A DNA stretch of 64,000 nucleotides from Pseudothauera lacus (GCF_003034845.1 NZ_PZKC01000014.1:50115-114114); one strand, 5' to 3'; positions 9,735 to 18,289 are shown, counted from the first letter of the stretch. A program made the numbers and translations. The notes: generated by a model from the letters alone, not told the origin.

Positions 9735-9753
9735 GTCCAGATATTATCTGGAC
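9735..9753. promoter_or_regulatory. Perfect 19-bp palindrome, probable operator of the MerR-B12 operon
   Basis: GTCCAGAT-ATT-ATCTGGAC is a perfect inverted repeat of 8 bp with a 3-bp spacer, upstream of the MerR/B12 gene. On the minus strand a TACAAT hexamer follows it directly, with a poor -35 match about 19 bp away, the long spacing typical of MerR-controlled promoters. Binding by the adjacent regulator is inferred from position and symmetry. Confidence 0.65.
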
Positions 9754-9948
9754 ATTGACGAAAGTCATAGTTTCGGCCGAACGGAGCACCTGTCTCCGCC
9801 TGCTTTGCCAAGAGGCTGCGGCCCACTTCATTCAGACAAACTTGATTGCCATACTGGCAGGACCGGAAAGACCAGCCGAAGCATCTGCCCGGCAGCGGCA
9901 CAGACCGTGAACACGCCGTAACCCGCGCTCCGGTATGATTGCTTCTTC

Positions 9949-10281
9949 ATGCCGGGCTCGCGGTCACTGCCGATGGACTTCGACGAACACCCTCTCTACC
10001 TGCCCATGCTCGCCGTGCGCGCCCTGGTTGCCGCCAGCTTGCTGTGGATCGCCTTCTCCAGCGTGTCGTTTGCCGCCATGGTGGTGCTCGCCGCGGGCGC
10101 GGCTGGGGCGGGTTTTCTGGCCGACCGCGGCATTGCGGCCTACATCCGCCTCGACATCCGCAGCCGCGAGCGTGCCGAGCGCCAGCGCCTGATCGCCGAA
10201 CGCAAGGCCCGCGAAGCCGCGGAGAAGGCTCGCCAGGCTGAAGAGCGTGCCCGCCGCCTTGCCGAGGCGCGGGCACGCTGA
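9949..10281 (+). CDS. Small membrane-anchored coiled-coil protein of unknown function
   Basis: A 110-residue protein with one or two hydrophobic segments (about 20-60) and a charged Ala/Arg/Glu-rich C-terminal helix (about 75-110) likely to form a coiled coil. It could start at ATG 9949 or ATG 9973 (MDFDEHPLY), the latter placing the membrane segment nearer the N-terminus. I do not recognise a family. It converges on the HAD phosphatase gene with 3 bp between stop codons. Confidence 0.6.
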   Translation: MPGSRSLPMDFDEHPLYLPMLAVRALVAASLLWIAFSSVSFAAMVVLAAGAAGAGFLADRGIAAYIRLDIRSRERAERQRLIAERKAREAAEKARQAEERARRLAEARAR

Positions 10282-10284
10282 GCA

Positions 10285-10962
10285 TCAGCGCAGGCTGATC
10301 ACCGTCCAGCCGCGCCGGGCTGCCGCGGCGGCCAGCGCCGGATCGGGGTCCACCGCCACCGGATGATCCACTCGCTCGAGCAGGGCGAGGTCGTTGAGCG
10401 AGTCGGAGTAGAACCAGCTCGGCAACGCTCCGCTCAGCCCTTCCTCGCTGCGCCAGGCTTCCACGCGCAGCGGTTTGAGTTCGCGGAAGCAAGGCAGGCC
10501 GCACAGCGCCCCGCTGAAGCGCCCGTCCACCAGCTCCGCCTCGGTGACCAACAGATCCGCAATGCCGAGCGCCTGCGCGGCGGGTTCGACGAGAAAGCGA
10601 TGAGTGGCCGAGACGATGGCGCAGCGATGACCCTGCGCACGGTGGCCGGCGACCAGCGCCGCGGCCTGCGGCGCCAGTGCCGGCAGCAGCCGGGTGTGGG
10701 CAAAGCGGGCGCGCAGCGGCAACAGTTCGGCGAGCGTGCGCCCGGCAAGGGTTTCGAGCTGGAAGGCGAGATAGGCGCCGATGTCGAGCCGCCCGGCGAG
10801 ATAGTCGTCGTAGTAGCGGGCCTGGCGCGCGAGGGTGCGCGGGCCGTCGATGCAGCCTTCGTCAGCGAGAAAGTTCAGCCACAGCTCGTTGGTATCTGCA
10901 GCGAGCAGGGTATGGTCAAGGTCGAAGAGCGCGAGGGCGGTGGGCGGGACGTGGCGGTTCAT
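10285..10962 (-). CDS. HAD-superfamily IB phosphatase (SerB-like)
   Basis: About 225 residues with all HAD motifs: FDLDHT (nucleophile Asp), SATHRF (motif II Ser), a Lys in RELKPLRVEAW and DSLNDLALL (motif IV). The HAD-IB subfamily includes phosphoserine phosphatase and small-molecule phosphatases. It lies 31 bp downstream of the PhnCDE permease genes on the same strand and probably belongs to that operon, suggesting it dephosphorylates an imported phosphorus compound or product. It is not the phosphonoacetaldehyde hydrolase type. The start is ATG 10962; a GTG lies two codons upstream at 10968. Confidence 0.82.
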   Translation of the reverse strand: MNRHVPPTALALFDLDHTLLAADTNELWLNFLADEGCIDGPRTLARQARYYDDYLAGRLDIGAYLAFQLETLAGRTLAELLPLRARFAHTRLLPALAPQAAALVAGHRAQGHRCAIVSATHRFLVEPAAQALGIADLLVTEAELVDGRFSGALCGLPCFRELKPLRVEAWRSEEGLSGALPSWFYSDSLNDLALLERVDHPVAVDPDPALAAAAARRGWTVISLR

Positions 10963-10993
10963 GAACACGGAGCGGTGGGAAAAACGGTGATGG

Positions 10994-11812
10994 TCAGATC
11001 AGCGCATGGCGCACGCGCGCGGACACCCATTCGGAGAGCAGCACGGTAACCAGGATGACCAGCAGGATGAGGCTGACCTGTGGCCAGGCCAGCACGTTGA
11101 GCGAGGACTCCAGCGCCAGGCCGATGCCGCCGGCGCCAACAAGGCCGAGGATGGTGGATTCGCGGATGTTGATGTCCCAGCGGAACAACACGATGCCGGC
11201 AAGCGCCGGTGCCACCTGCGGCACGATGGCGTAATCGATGACCTGCGCGCGCGAGGCGCCGGTGGCGGCCACCGCCTCGACCTGGCCGGCGTCGATCTCC
11301 TCGATGGCCTCGTAGAGCAGCTTGCCGATGAAGCCAATGGAACGCAGTGCGATGGCGAAGATGCCCGCCAGCTGTCCGGGACCGATGATGGCAACCAGCA
11401 GCAGCCCCCAGATCAGCGCATTGATCGAGCGCGAGGTAACGATCACCAGCAGCGCCAGCGGGCGCACCAGGCGCACGCTGGGGGTGGTGTTGCGCGCCGC
11501 CAGGAAGGCGGTCGGCACCGCCACCAGCAGCGCCAGCAAGGTACCCAGGGTGGCGATGTTGAGCGTCTCCCACAGCGGCCACCACAGCCGTTCCATGTAG
11601 GACCAGCGCGGCGGCCACATGCGTGCGCCGATATCGGCGGCCTGCTGCGGCGCATCGGCGACGAAGACCCACAGCGTTTCGCGGGTCATCAGCTGCCAGG
11701 CGAATACCGTGACCACCACCAGCAGCAGCCAGCCACACCACAGCAGCAACTGCGCGGGCGTGCTGCGGCGCTGCCATACGCGGACCTCTGCGCGCTGATG
11801 GACCGCCATCAC
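10994..11812 (-). CDS. phnE: Phosphonate-type ABC transporter permease PhnE (second copy)
   Basis: A 272-residue inner-membrane permease with five to six hydrophobic segments and the PhnE-type loop EEIDAGQVEAVAATGASRAQ. Two different PhnE proteins in series imply a heterodimeric channel. The start is the GTG at 11812, forming GTGA with the previous stop; an ATG directly follows. The transported compound may be phosphonate, phosphite or phosphate. Confidence 0.9.
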   Translation of the reverse strand: MMAVHQRAEVRVWQRRSTPAQLLLWCGWLLLVVVTVFAWQLMTRETLWVFVADAPQQAADIGARMWPPRWSYMERLWWPLWETLNIATLGTLLALLVAVPTAFLAARNTTPSVRLVRPLALLVIVTSRSINALIWGLLLVAIIGPGQLAGIFAIALRSIGFIGKLLYEAIEEIDAGQVEAVAATGASRAQVIDYAIVPQVAPALAGIVLFRWDINIRESTILGLVGAGGIGLALESSLNVLAWPQVSLILLVILVTVLLSEWVSARVRHALI

Positions 11813-12606
11813 TGCACCTGCCTGCGGACAAAACCGGAGATGTACTCGGTGAGCATCACGATGGCGATGATGATGAGCAGCACGGCGGCGGCAGAGTCGT
11901 ACTCGTAGCGGTCCATGGCGGTGTTGAGGGTGGCACCGATGCCACCGGCGCCGACAATGCCGATCACCGCGGATTCACGAAAGTTGATGTCGAAGCGGTA
12001 TACCGACAGGCCGATCAGGCGCGGCATCACCTGGGCGCGCACGGCATAGTCGAGCACCTGCCACCAGCCCGCGCCGGTGGCGCGGATGGCCTCGACCTGG
12101 GTTTCGTCGATGTCCTCGATGTCCTCGGCAAGCAGCTTGCCGAGAAAGCCCACCGTCGACAGGGTGAGGGTGAGAAAGCCGGCGAAAGCGCCGAAGCCGA
12201 ACATGGCGACGAAGAAGATGGCGATCAGCACCTCCTGGAAGGTGCGCGCAAAGGCGATAAGCGCACGGCAGCAGTAGTACACCGGCGCCGGGGCAATGTT
12301 GCGGGCCGCGCCGATGCCGAAGGGGATGGACAGCGCCACCCCGGCCACGGTGGCGGTGATGGTCATGGTGATGCTCTCCTGCAGGCCGAGGAGGATGTCG
12401 TCGCTGCGGGAGGAAAAATCGGGCTGCAGGAAACCTTCGACGAAGCGCCAGCCACGCACCAGCCCTTCACTCACCCGTGCCCAGTTGACCTCCAGCGAGG
12501 CCAGCGCGAGGCCGAGGTAGAGCAGCGCGCCGAGCCCCAGCGCCCAGCGCAGGCGGGCATCGGCAATCAGCGGCGGACGCCGCCACTGGCGCACGGCGCT
12601 GCTCAT
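11809..12606 (-). CDS. phnE: Phosphonate-type ABC transporter permease PhnE (first copy)
   Basis: A 265-residue PhnE permease with the loop EDIDETQVEAIRATGAGWWQ and six hydrophobic stretches. It begins one base inside the stop of phnC (TGATG at 12604-12608) and overlaps the second phnE, so translation is continuous across the transporter genes. It pairs with the second PhnE as the membrane channel. Confidence 0.9.
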   Translation of the reverse strand: MSSAVRQWRRPPLIADARLRWALGLGALLYLGLALASLEVNWARVSEGLVRGWRFVEGFLQPDFSSRSDDILLGLQESITMTITATVAGVALSIPFGIGAARNIAPAPVYYCCRALIAFARTFQEVLIAIFFVAMFGFGAFAGFLTLTLSTVGFLGKLLAEDIEDIDETQVEAIRATGAGWWQVLDYAVRAQVMPRLIGLSVYRFDINFRESAVIGIVGAGGIGATLNTAMDRYEYDSAAAVLLIIIAIVMLTEYISGFVRRQVQ

Positions 12607-13445
12607 CAGAGGCCGGCGCCGGTGGCGAGCAGTGCGGCGGGAGCGGCGTCACAACGCTCGCCGTCCGGCTGCGCCAGCGCGCTCCAGTCGGCAACGCCGT
12701 AGATGCGTTCGAGCACGGTGGTGCTGAGGCCGTCGGGTGTGCCGTCATAGACCACCCGCCCGCCGTGCAGGCCGACGATGCGGCTGACGAAGCGCTGTGC
12801 GAGGGCGACGTCGTGGATGTTCACGATCGCCGGCAGGGCACGCTCGGCACAGATTTCGCAGATCAACTGCATGATCTGCTGCGAAGTCTTGGGGTCGAGG
12901 CTGGCGGTGGGCTCATCGACCAGCAGCAGCTCCGGCTCCTGCGCCAGCGCGCGGGCAATGCCGACACGCTGGCGCTGACCGCCGGAGAGCGCGTCGGCAC
13001 GTTTGTCCACATGGGCGGCAAGGCCGACGCGGTCGAGCAGCGCAAAGGCGGCATCGATGTCACGCTGCGGAAAACGGCGCAGGAAGGAGCGCCAGAACGG
13101 CACGTAGCCCAGACGGCCGGAGAGGACGTTCTCCATCACTGTGAGGCGTTCGACCAGGGCGTATTCCTGGAAGATCATGCCGATCCGCCGCCGCACCGCC
13201 GGCAGGTGGCGCGTGGCCACCGCGGTGATCGCCTCGCCACCGAGAAGGATCTCCCCCGCGCTGGGTTCGACCAGCCGGTTGATGCAGCGGATCAGCGTGG
13301 ACTTGCCGGCCCCCGAAGGGCCGATCAGCCCCACCACCTCACCGGGCGCAACCGTCAGGCTGATGCCGTCAAGGGCGCGGTCGCCGGTGCGGTAGGTCTT
13401 GCCGAGAGCCTCGATGCGCAGCATTGCGTGCCTGCCGCCGCTCAC
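12606..13445 (-). CDS. phnC: Phosphonate-type ABC transporter ATP-binding protein PhnC
   Basis: A 279-residue ATPase with Walker A (GPSGAGKST), ABC signature ([15 protein letters not shown]), Walker B ([12 protein letters not shown]) and an H-loop ([11 protein letters not shown]). It energises the two PhnE permeases. The start may be GTG 13445, overlapping the phnD stop as GTGA, or ATG 13424 ([12 protein letters not shown]), which is closer to typical PhnC N-termini. Confidence 0.93.
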   Translation of the reverse strand: MSGGRHAMLRIEALGKTYRTGDRALDGISLTVAPGEVVGLIGPSGAGKSTLIRCINRLVEPSAGEILLGGEAITAVATRHLPAVRRRIGMIFQEYALVERLTVMENVLSGRLGYVPFWRSFLRRFPQRDIDAAFALLDRVGLAAHVDKRADALSGGQRQRVGIARALAQEPELLLVDEPTASLDPKTSQQIMQLICEICAERALPAIVNIHDVALAQRFVSRIVGLHGGRVVYDGTPDGLSTTVLERIYGVADWSALAQPDGERCDAAPAALLATGAGL

Positions 13446-14398
13446 TTGCAGGCGTAGCTCACGCCCATCGCGCTGTCGATGTCACGCACCACCGCCCAGT
13501 GCTCCTTGAAGGTGATGGGCATGAACTTCTCCTGCGGCGGCTCGGCAGCGTTGAATTCGCGCGCCAGCGCCGACCCCGTCCAGTCATAGGAGAAGAAGGC
13601 CTCGCGGATCTTCGCCGCCAGCTCCGGCTTGAGGTTGTGGGCATGGCCGTAGCCGGTGGTCGGGAAGGTCTGCGAGCGGTAGATCACCCGCGTCTGCGCC
13701 GGGGTCACCACGCCGCGGGCCTCCATGCGCAGCTTCACCGAATTGGCGATCGCCGCCGCGGGGTAGTCGCGGTTGGCGACGCCGAGGATGGAGTTGTCGT
13801 GCTTGCCGGAGAACACCGGCTCGTAGTCGCGCCCGGCCTCCATGCCGAACTGCTCGCGCAGCAGCGCCGAAGGCGCCTTGTAGCCGGAATTGGAGGTCTC
13901 CGAGGTAAACGCCATCTTCTTGCCACGGATGTCCTCGACGCGCTGAATGCCCGAATCCGGCGCGGTGATGATCTCCATCTCGTAGCCGTAGCGGTCGTCC
14001 ATCGAGGCCATCATCGCGAAGGGCACGAAGCCCGCACAATTGACCGCAAGCGGATTCGAGCCGGTATTGAAACCCGCCACATGCAAGCGTCCCGCGCGCA
14101 TCGCCTCGATCTGCGCGGCATTGCTCTGCACCGGGAAGAACTGCACGCGCTTGCCGGTGACACGTTCCATGTGCTTGAGGAAGTCCTCCCACACCTTGGC
14201 ATACACGGCGGGGTCTTCCACCGGGGTGTAGGCGAACACCAGCGTCGCCGGGTCGACCCACTGCTTCGGGTCGGCGGGCAGGTCTGCAACCAGGTCGCCG
14301 TCGGCATCACGGTAGCGCGGATCCATCGCCACAGCGGATGCGGCGATTGCCAGGGCACAGCCACCCAGCACCAACTTTCGGACAAGAGCGGGAAGCAC
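13442..14398 (-). CDS. phnD: Phosphonate/phosphite/phosphate-type periplasmic binding protein PhnD
   Basis: A 318-residue PhnD-family binding protein with an N-terminal signal peptide (hydrophobic residues about 8-24). Family features include [10 protein letters not shown] and the N-terminal mature segment [11 protein letters not shown]. It is the first gene of the phnD-phnC-phnE-phnE-HAD operon and delivers the ligand to the PhnE pair. The start is GTG 14398 with a strong GGAGGT ribosome site 7 nt upstream. No C-P lyase, phosphonatase or ptxD gene is in the window, so the ligand remains open. Confidence 0.9.
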   Translation of the reverse strand: MLPALVRKLVLGGCALAIAASAVAMDPRYRDADGDLVADLPADPKQWVDPATLVFAYTPVEDPAVYAKVWEDFLKHMERVTGKRVQFFPVQSNAAQIEAMRAGRLHVAGFNTGSNPLAVNCAGFVPFAMMASMDDRYGYEMEIITAPDSGIQRVEDIRGKKMAFTSETSNSGYKAPSALLREQFGMEAGRDYEPVFSGKHDNSILGVANRDYPAAAIANSVKLRMEARGVVTPAQTRVIYRSQTFPTTGYGHAHNLKPELAAKIREAFFSYDWTGSALAREFNAAEPPQEKFMPITFKEHWAVVRDIDSAMGVSYACK

Positions 14399-14715
14399 GA
14401 TCCAACCTCCATGAATGTCAGATTCAAGGCGATGGAATCTATCTGCAGCACGTTACGCAGGTGTTGCAAGGTACCGCCGGATCGACAGCAGCGGTCATCA
14501 ACCCGTCAATCGACTACCGCTCGGCCCCACCCCTTCGGCTACGCTGATGACAGGCGCCGGGTCAATATGCGACGCTCGCGCATGGGCAACACCGGCTTCA
14601 AGGCCAAGCCAACGGCAGAAGCCTTGCCCCTTCGGTTTCCCGAACGATGCGAGCGCCCCACCCCACCGATGTCGCCGAACAAGCAGTCGTGCCGAGGCCA
14701 CACAGACCGCCGCGC
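14399..14715. other. Non-coding stretch upstream of phnD
   Basis: No convincing gene is visible. The first bases carry the phnD ribosome site. Short frames on both strands have no recognisable domain. The stretch is bounded on the right by the integrase remnant and may include its degraded C-terminal part. Confidence 0.4.
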
Positions 14716-14907
14716 CAGCCCGGCGCGATCATTGGCGAGCCAACGCAGAGGCGCCTGAAGCTCCTCCGCGCCCATGCCATGCCGATGGCACATCCCCTGC
14801 AGCCTGATGAATGCACGGACCCAATGGACATGGGCTTTCTCTGTTCGTATGCTGTAGTCCTTGTAATGGATGCATGCCCGCACGCCTTTGGCCAAGTTTG
14901 GCGGGTG
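14716..14907 (-). pseudogene. Integron-type tyrosine recombinase (IntI/XerC-like), N-terminal remnant
   Basis: A minus-strand frame encodes about 64 residues that read like the N-terminal SAM-like domain of integron integrases: PPNLAKGVRA, then HYKDYSIRTEKAHVHWVRAF, IRLQG, and HRHGMGAEELQAPLRWLAND. In IntI proteins the equivalent part runs PP-L-(D/E)QVR...HYS-RTE-AYV-W-RRFI-FHGKRHP-EMG. The similarity then ends; the catalytic domain with its Arg/His/Tyr residues is absent, and a stop lies 16 codons upstream of the TTG at 14895. It faces away from the two cassette genes, as intI does in integrons. The family call is by recognition; the truncation is visible. Confidence 0.7.
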
Positions 14908-15104
14908 GACGCAGGTGTGGCCTTGGGGGTGCCGGGTTTGTCAGGGGCGAGGTGCTGTTTTATCCTGGCAGCATGAGTGCCCAGGGTGTTGATAGTATTG
15001 ACAAAAGAGCACGCCGAGTTCGCAGGGATTAACCGGCAGATACCTGAATATCCGTCTGATTTGATGTATACAATTCGTTAGCTTTCCCATTTCAACTATC
15101 CGCT
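14908..15104 (+). promoter_or_regulatory. Region between integrase remnant and first cassette: putative attI boundary and promoter
   Basis: Base composition shifts to AT-rich here. A GTTAGCT at 15077-15083 resembles the G|TTRRRY recombination core at five of six following bases and sits 21 bp before the ATG of the first cassette gene, where an attI or cassette boundary would be expected. A TACAAT hexamer at 15069-15074 could be a -10 element. Both are weak, position-supported calls. Confidence 0.35.
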
Positions 15105-16508
15105 ATGACCAACTTTTCAACTGAGTTTCCGATCGACACAAAGAATAGCGTCGAGGACGTCGTCCGCTTGGCATGCAAGTGGGTGACGGGAAGCCCCCAC
15201 ACAAAAATTCCTCCAACGGCATTTGGCGAACTGCCACTCGATTTGGAGCAGCGCTACTCAAGCGGGCCAGAGGAGGTGACCACCGCTATCGCTAAGAACG
15301 CCGACTACGACATCGGTGGCCTCCGGCACATACGTACGGAAAACGGTCTTGAGTGGGTCACATCTATTGTGTCCCTCAAGACGCCTGAAAGACATACGCT
15401 TAGCCTTCAGGTTTCGTGTGAGGCACTCAGTACCGCGGTTAGGTTGCCTCCTCCGAAGAAGCCCTACTTCATTCGACAGGCTCTCACGGAACTGGGTGGC
15501 GGAATGGATGGGGAAATACCGGTAACGGACAAGCCGTTCCGTTTGGGTGAGAGCGAGGCTGGGATTGCCGCAGCGCTGATGATGGGGGTCGCAAACAACA
15601 AGCTGCCCATTGTCTACGTCAGCGCAGGCTTCGACGGAACGCATCTAATCAATCCAGACGATCTGGCGAAATTTGTATCCGGAATGGCTCACGTGGTAGT
15701 AGAGCCGAGTCGGGCATTTTCATTCAAGGTTAAAACACTCACAAACTCGGGCAACGTGTTCGGTGGCACCATCGGTGTCTACTGGCCTGAGAGTAATGCG
15801 CGGAACGCCTATTTCCTCGATGACGAAACACCGAACCCCCGCGCCATTCAAATTGAAATTGCAAAGGACATTCGCCTTGCTCTTTCAAACAGAAGGGCTC
15901 GCACCAATTGCACGTGGGCGCATCTAAAGGAAACGATTTCACGTAAGCGCTACGATTTGTTGAAATCGCAGGGATCCACGGCGCTACAAGAGTACATCGA
16001 GGCATTTGACGCGGATCAAGCAGCCAAAGACACAAAGCTGGCTGACGCCGAGCAAGAAATTTCACGACTTAACGCCGAACTTAGGCGAGTCACGTCATCC
16101 AATCAGTCATCAAATCGCGGCCTAGTTTCCCTCGGAAATGAACAAGATCTGTATGAGCACGAAATTTCTGACATTATTGTTGACGCGCTTCGGGAGGCTT
16201 TACGTGCCGCCCGAGAGAATAGCCGTCGCCAGCACGTATTGACCGATCTATTGGCAGCAAACAAATCGTCTGGTACTAGACAAAAGCTCGAAGAGGAAAT
16301 CAAGTCTCTCTTTAAGACCTATAGAGACATGGACGCGCGAACAAGAAATGCGCTGGCGAGGATGGGCTTTGAACTGTCAGAGGACGGAAAACACTATAAG
16401 GCCGTATTCCAAGGAGACGGTCGTTATACGTTTACACTGCCAAAGACAAGCAGCGACCATCGAGCTGGTAGGAATACAGCGAGTGATATCAACAATACTC
16501 TCTTCTAG
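15105..16508 (+). CDS. Integron cassette protein of unknown function (467 aa)
   Basis: A 467-residue soluble protein I cannot name. An N-terminal half contains a compact alpha/beta-like segment (LPIVYVSAGFDG, GMAHVVVEPSRAFSF, GGTIGVYWPES). A coiled coil follows (about 300-330, DTKLADAEQEISRLNAELRR). A C-terminal basic domain (about 410-455) contains GFELSEDGKHYKAVF and YTFTLPKTSSDHRAG, which recalls small HicA-like RNA-binding folds (inference). Base and codon use are clearly more AT-rich than in flanking chromosomal genes, indicating transfer. The stop codon directly abuts an attC-like site, as in integron cassettes. With the ATPase cassette next door, a defence or nucleic-acid role is possible but unproven. 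Confidence 0.85.
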   Translation: MTNFSTEFPIDTKNSVEDVVRLACKWVTGSPHTKIPPTAFGELPLDLEQRYSSGPEEVTTAIAKNADYDIGGLRHIRTENGLEWVTSIVSLKTPERHTLSLQVSCEALSTAVRLPPPKKPYFIRQALTELGGGMDGEIPVTDKPFRLGESEAGIAAALMMGVANNKLPIVYVSAGFDGTHLINPDDLAKFVSGMAHVVVEPSRAFSFKVKTLTNSGNVFGGTIGVYWPESNARNAYFLDDETPNPRAIQIEIAKDIRLALSNRRARTNCTWAHLKETISRKRYDLLKSQGSTALQEYIEAFDADQAAKDTKLADAEQEISRLNAELRRVTSSNQSSNRGLVSLGNEQDLYEHEISDIIVDALREALRAARENSRRQHVLTDLLAANKSSGTRQKLEEEIKSLFKTYRDMDARTRNALARMGFELSEDGKHYKAVFQGDGRYTFTLPKTSSDHRAGRNTASDINNTLF

Positions 16509-16580
16509 AGCTAACACTACGCTGCATCCGACCGGCCAAAAGCTGCGCTTTTGTCCGTCGGCTGAGCTTCGACGTTGGAC
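16509..16580 (+). repeat. attC-like integron recombination site 1
   Basis: A 72-bp imperfect palindrome starts one base after the stop of the first cassette gene. It opens with AGCTAAC (RYYYAAC with one mismatch, 16509-16515) and ends with GTTGGAC (16574-16580), an exact GTTRRRY core. Between them lies a long hairpin centred on CAAAAGC-TGC-GCTTTTG with flanking CCGAC/GTCGG pairing and bulges. Size, cores and structure match attC sites. Confidence 0.75.
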
Positions 16581-16606
16581 CAATCATCAGGCTAGGAGAC
16601 GTCATC

Positions 16607-17860
16607 TTGCTTAAGTACCAGGATGTATTCGTTCCAGGGGGCTTTCCGCGCCATACCTACAACGCTCGGCTGGATTTGAATCTTGAGACGCGACTTGGCG
16701 AGATCAAAGACAACCTATGCAAACTTGTTACCGTCACCGGTCAGACCAAGTCGGGCAAGACAGTGCTAGCTCGAAAGGTATTACCCCCAGAGGAGTGCAT
16801 TTGGATTGATGGGGGTACAGCCGGAACCGAAGACGAGTTCTGGCAACTTGTTATTGAGCAACTCGACTTATTTCAGGATTACGAGGAACAGGAAGGAACA
16901 GAAACCAGTACATGCATCGAAGGAAAGGGAACTGCAGAGGCAAATTTCCTTGTTGCAAAGGGGTCCGGCGAAGTCGGGGCAAGTCTTGAGAGGAAGCGCG
17001 GGACGGAAACACGTCGAGTTCGGTCCCTTTCATCGCGAGTAGTTGCACTCTCTGGACTCAAGACTCGCAAGCTACCACTGGTTATCGACGATTTTCACTA
17101 TCTTCCTCCGGATCTTCAAGGCAGGATCGTCCGCGCCCTCAAGCCAATCGTCTTTGATGGTCTGCCCGTGGCGGTAATCGCCATTCCCCACCGAAGATTC
17201 GACGCGGTTAAGGTGGAAAGGGAAATGGCTGGGCGCATATCTGGGATTGAGATTCCGTCATGGTCCAACAGCGAACTCTCCTACATCCCAGAAACCGGTT
17301 TCAAACTGTTGGGCTATGAGCTAGATCCATCCAGCGCAACCCGGCTCGCATCACAGGCACTTGGTAGCCCACATTTAATGCAGGATTTTTGCCGCGGTCT
17401 CGCCAAACAAAGGGACATAAAGTATTCCGCGGAGCTCTCGCAACTTCAGTTCAGCCCCGATGAATGCGACGAGATCTTTCGTGATGTTGCAGACACAATC
17501 GGTAGGCCGATTTTTGAGAAGCTTGCTCGGGGGCCACGGCAACGTACTGACCGGATCCCAAGAGAGCTAAAGGATGGACGGCGCGTAGATATCTACGAGT
17601 TAGTGCTTCATGCCTTAGCGAGCATAAAGCCGGGGCTCGTGAGTCTCGAGTACGAAGACCTGCGCAGTGCAATACGCGAAGTATCGAGTTCGCAGCTGCC
17701 GCAGCTTCACGAGGTAGCACGCGTCCTCAAGCATATGGCGACGATCGCCTCAACCGACCAGAGCTCAACGCCTGTGATTGACTTCGAAGAGGAAGAGAAG
17801 AAGCTGCACATCACAGATCCATTTTTCGCATTCTATCTTCGGTGGGGCGACCTATCTTGA
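16607..17860 (+). CDS. Integron cassette P-loop ATPase (AAA/STAND-like)
   Basis: A 417-residue NTPase with Walker A GQTKSGKT (about residues 45-52) and Walker B LPLVIDDFHYLP (about 156-167). The C-terminus ends with ITDPFFAFYLRW, a motif seen in winged-helix tails of archaeal-type/AAA_14-like ATPases. The start is TTG at 16607, chosen because AGGAG (16593-16597) lies 9 bp upstream and the hydrophobic NTPase core needs this N-terminus. It sits alone in its own cassette between two attC-like sites and is AT-rich like the preceding gene. Function is unknown; coupling with the 467-aa protein is suggested only by adjacency. Confidence 0.85.
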   Translation: MLKYQDVFVPGGFPRHTYNARLDLNLETRLGEIKDNLCKLVTVTGQTKSGKTVLARKVLPPEECIWIDGGTAGTEDEFWQLVIEQLDLFQDYEEQEGTETSTCIEGKGTAEANFLVAKGSGEVGASLERKRGTETRRVRSLSSRVVALSGLKTRKLPLVIDDFHYLPPDLQGRIVRALKPIVFDGLPVAVIAIPHRRFDAVKVEREMAGRISGIEIPSWSNSELSYIPETGFKLLGYELDPSSATRLASQALGSPHLMQDFCRGLAKQRDIKYSAELSQLQFSPDECDEIFRDVADTIGRPIFEKLARGPRQRTDRIPRELKDGRRVDIYELVLHALASIKPGLVSLEYEDLRSAIREVSSSQLPQLHEVARVLKHMATIASTDQSSTPVIDFEEEEKKLHITDPFFAFYLRWGDLS

Positions 17861-17867
17861 CGAGTAC

Positions 17868-17930
17868 GTCCAACGATTAAGGTTATGTCGTGATCGCAAA
17901 GCGAGCCACGACATGAACCGGTTGTTGAAC
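17868..17930 (+). repeat. attC-like integron recombination site 2
   Basis: A 63-bp imperfect palindrome begins 7 bp after the ATPase stop. It starts with GTCCAAC (exact RYYYAAC, 17868-17874) and ends with GTTGAAC (exact GTTRRRY, 17924-17930). The stem pairs GGTT-ATGTCGTG (17881-17892) with CACGACAT-G-AACC, leaving one unpaired base. Both core boxes fit the consensus completely. Confidence 0.8.
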
Positions 17931-18289
17931 AAGCCCGGTTCGTTTCCCTGGAAATAGCTTCGAGTGCCCCGGCCCGGAAGTGGGCGAGGCTGCCAGCGCC
18001 CTGGGCTGGTAGTTCCGGAGTCAACGCGTGGAAGCGGGCAATGTGCTCCATTTCGCGCTTGGCGCGCGCCTTTGCAGCGATTTTGGGCCGAGCGCCACCG
18101 CGGCGCCGGCCGGCGCACCACCCTCTCAGGTGGGCGGGCTTGCTCAACCGTCTCCACAGCCGGAAGCGGTCCTCGTCGCCAAACCGTTGCGGGAAGAATT
18201 CGCAGACTACGTTCGCTGCGTAGCCCGCACCGAGGCAGAGGCGAAGCCCGGGAAGACCGCCGCTAGCCCGGGCGCCTGCGCAGCGGCGC
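17931..18289. other. 359-bp stretch without an assignable gene, after the last cassette
   Basis: GC-rich composition returns immediately after the second attC-like site. A minus-strand frame is open through most of this stretch and includes protein-like text (FFPQRFGDEDRFRLWRRL near 18,190), but there is no start, ribosome site or recognisable family. It may be a decayed gene or chance. Confidence 0.3.

Noticed and set aside
14998..15003. TTGACA as the -35 of a cassette promoter
   Set aside because: No acceptable -10 hexamer is found 16-18 bp downstream.
17833..18270. A minus-strand gene after the second attC-like site
   Set aside because: The open frame has no start, ribosome site or family match and overlaps the attC-like hairpin.
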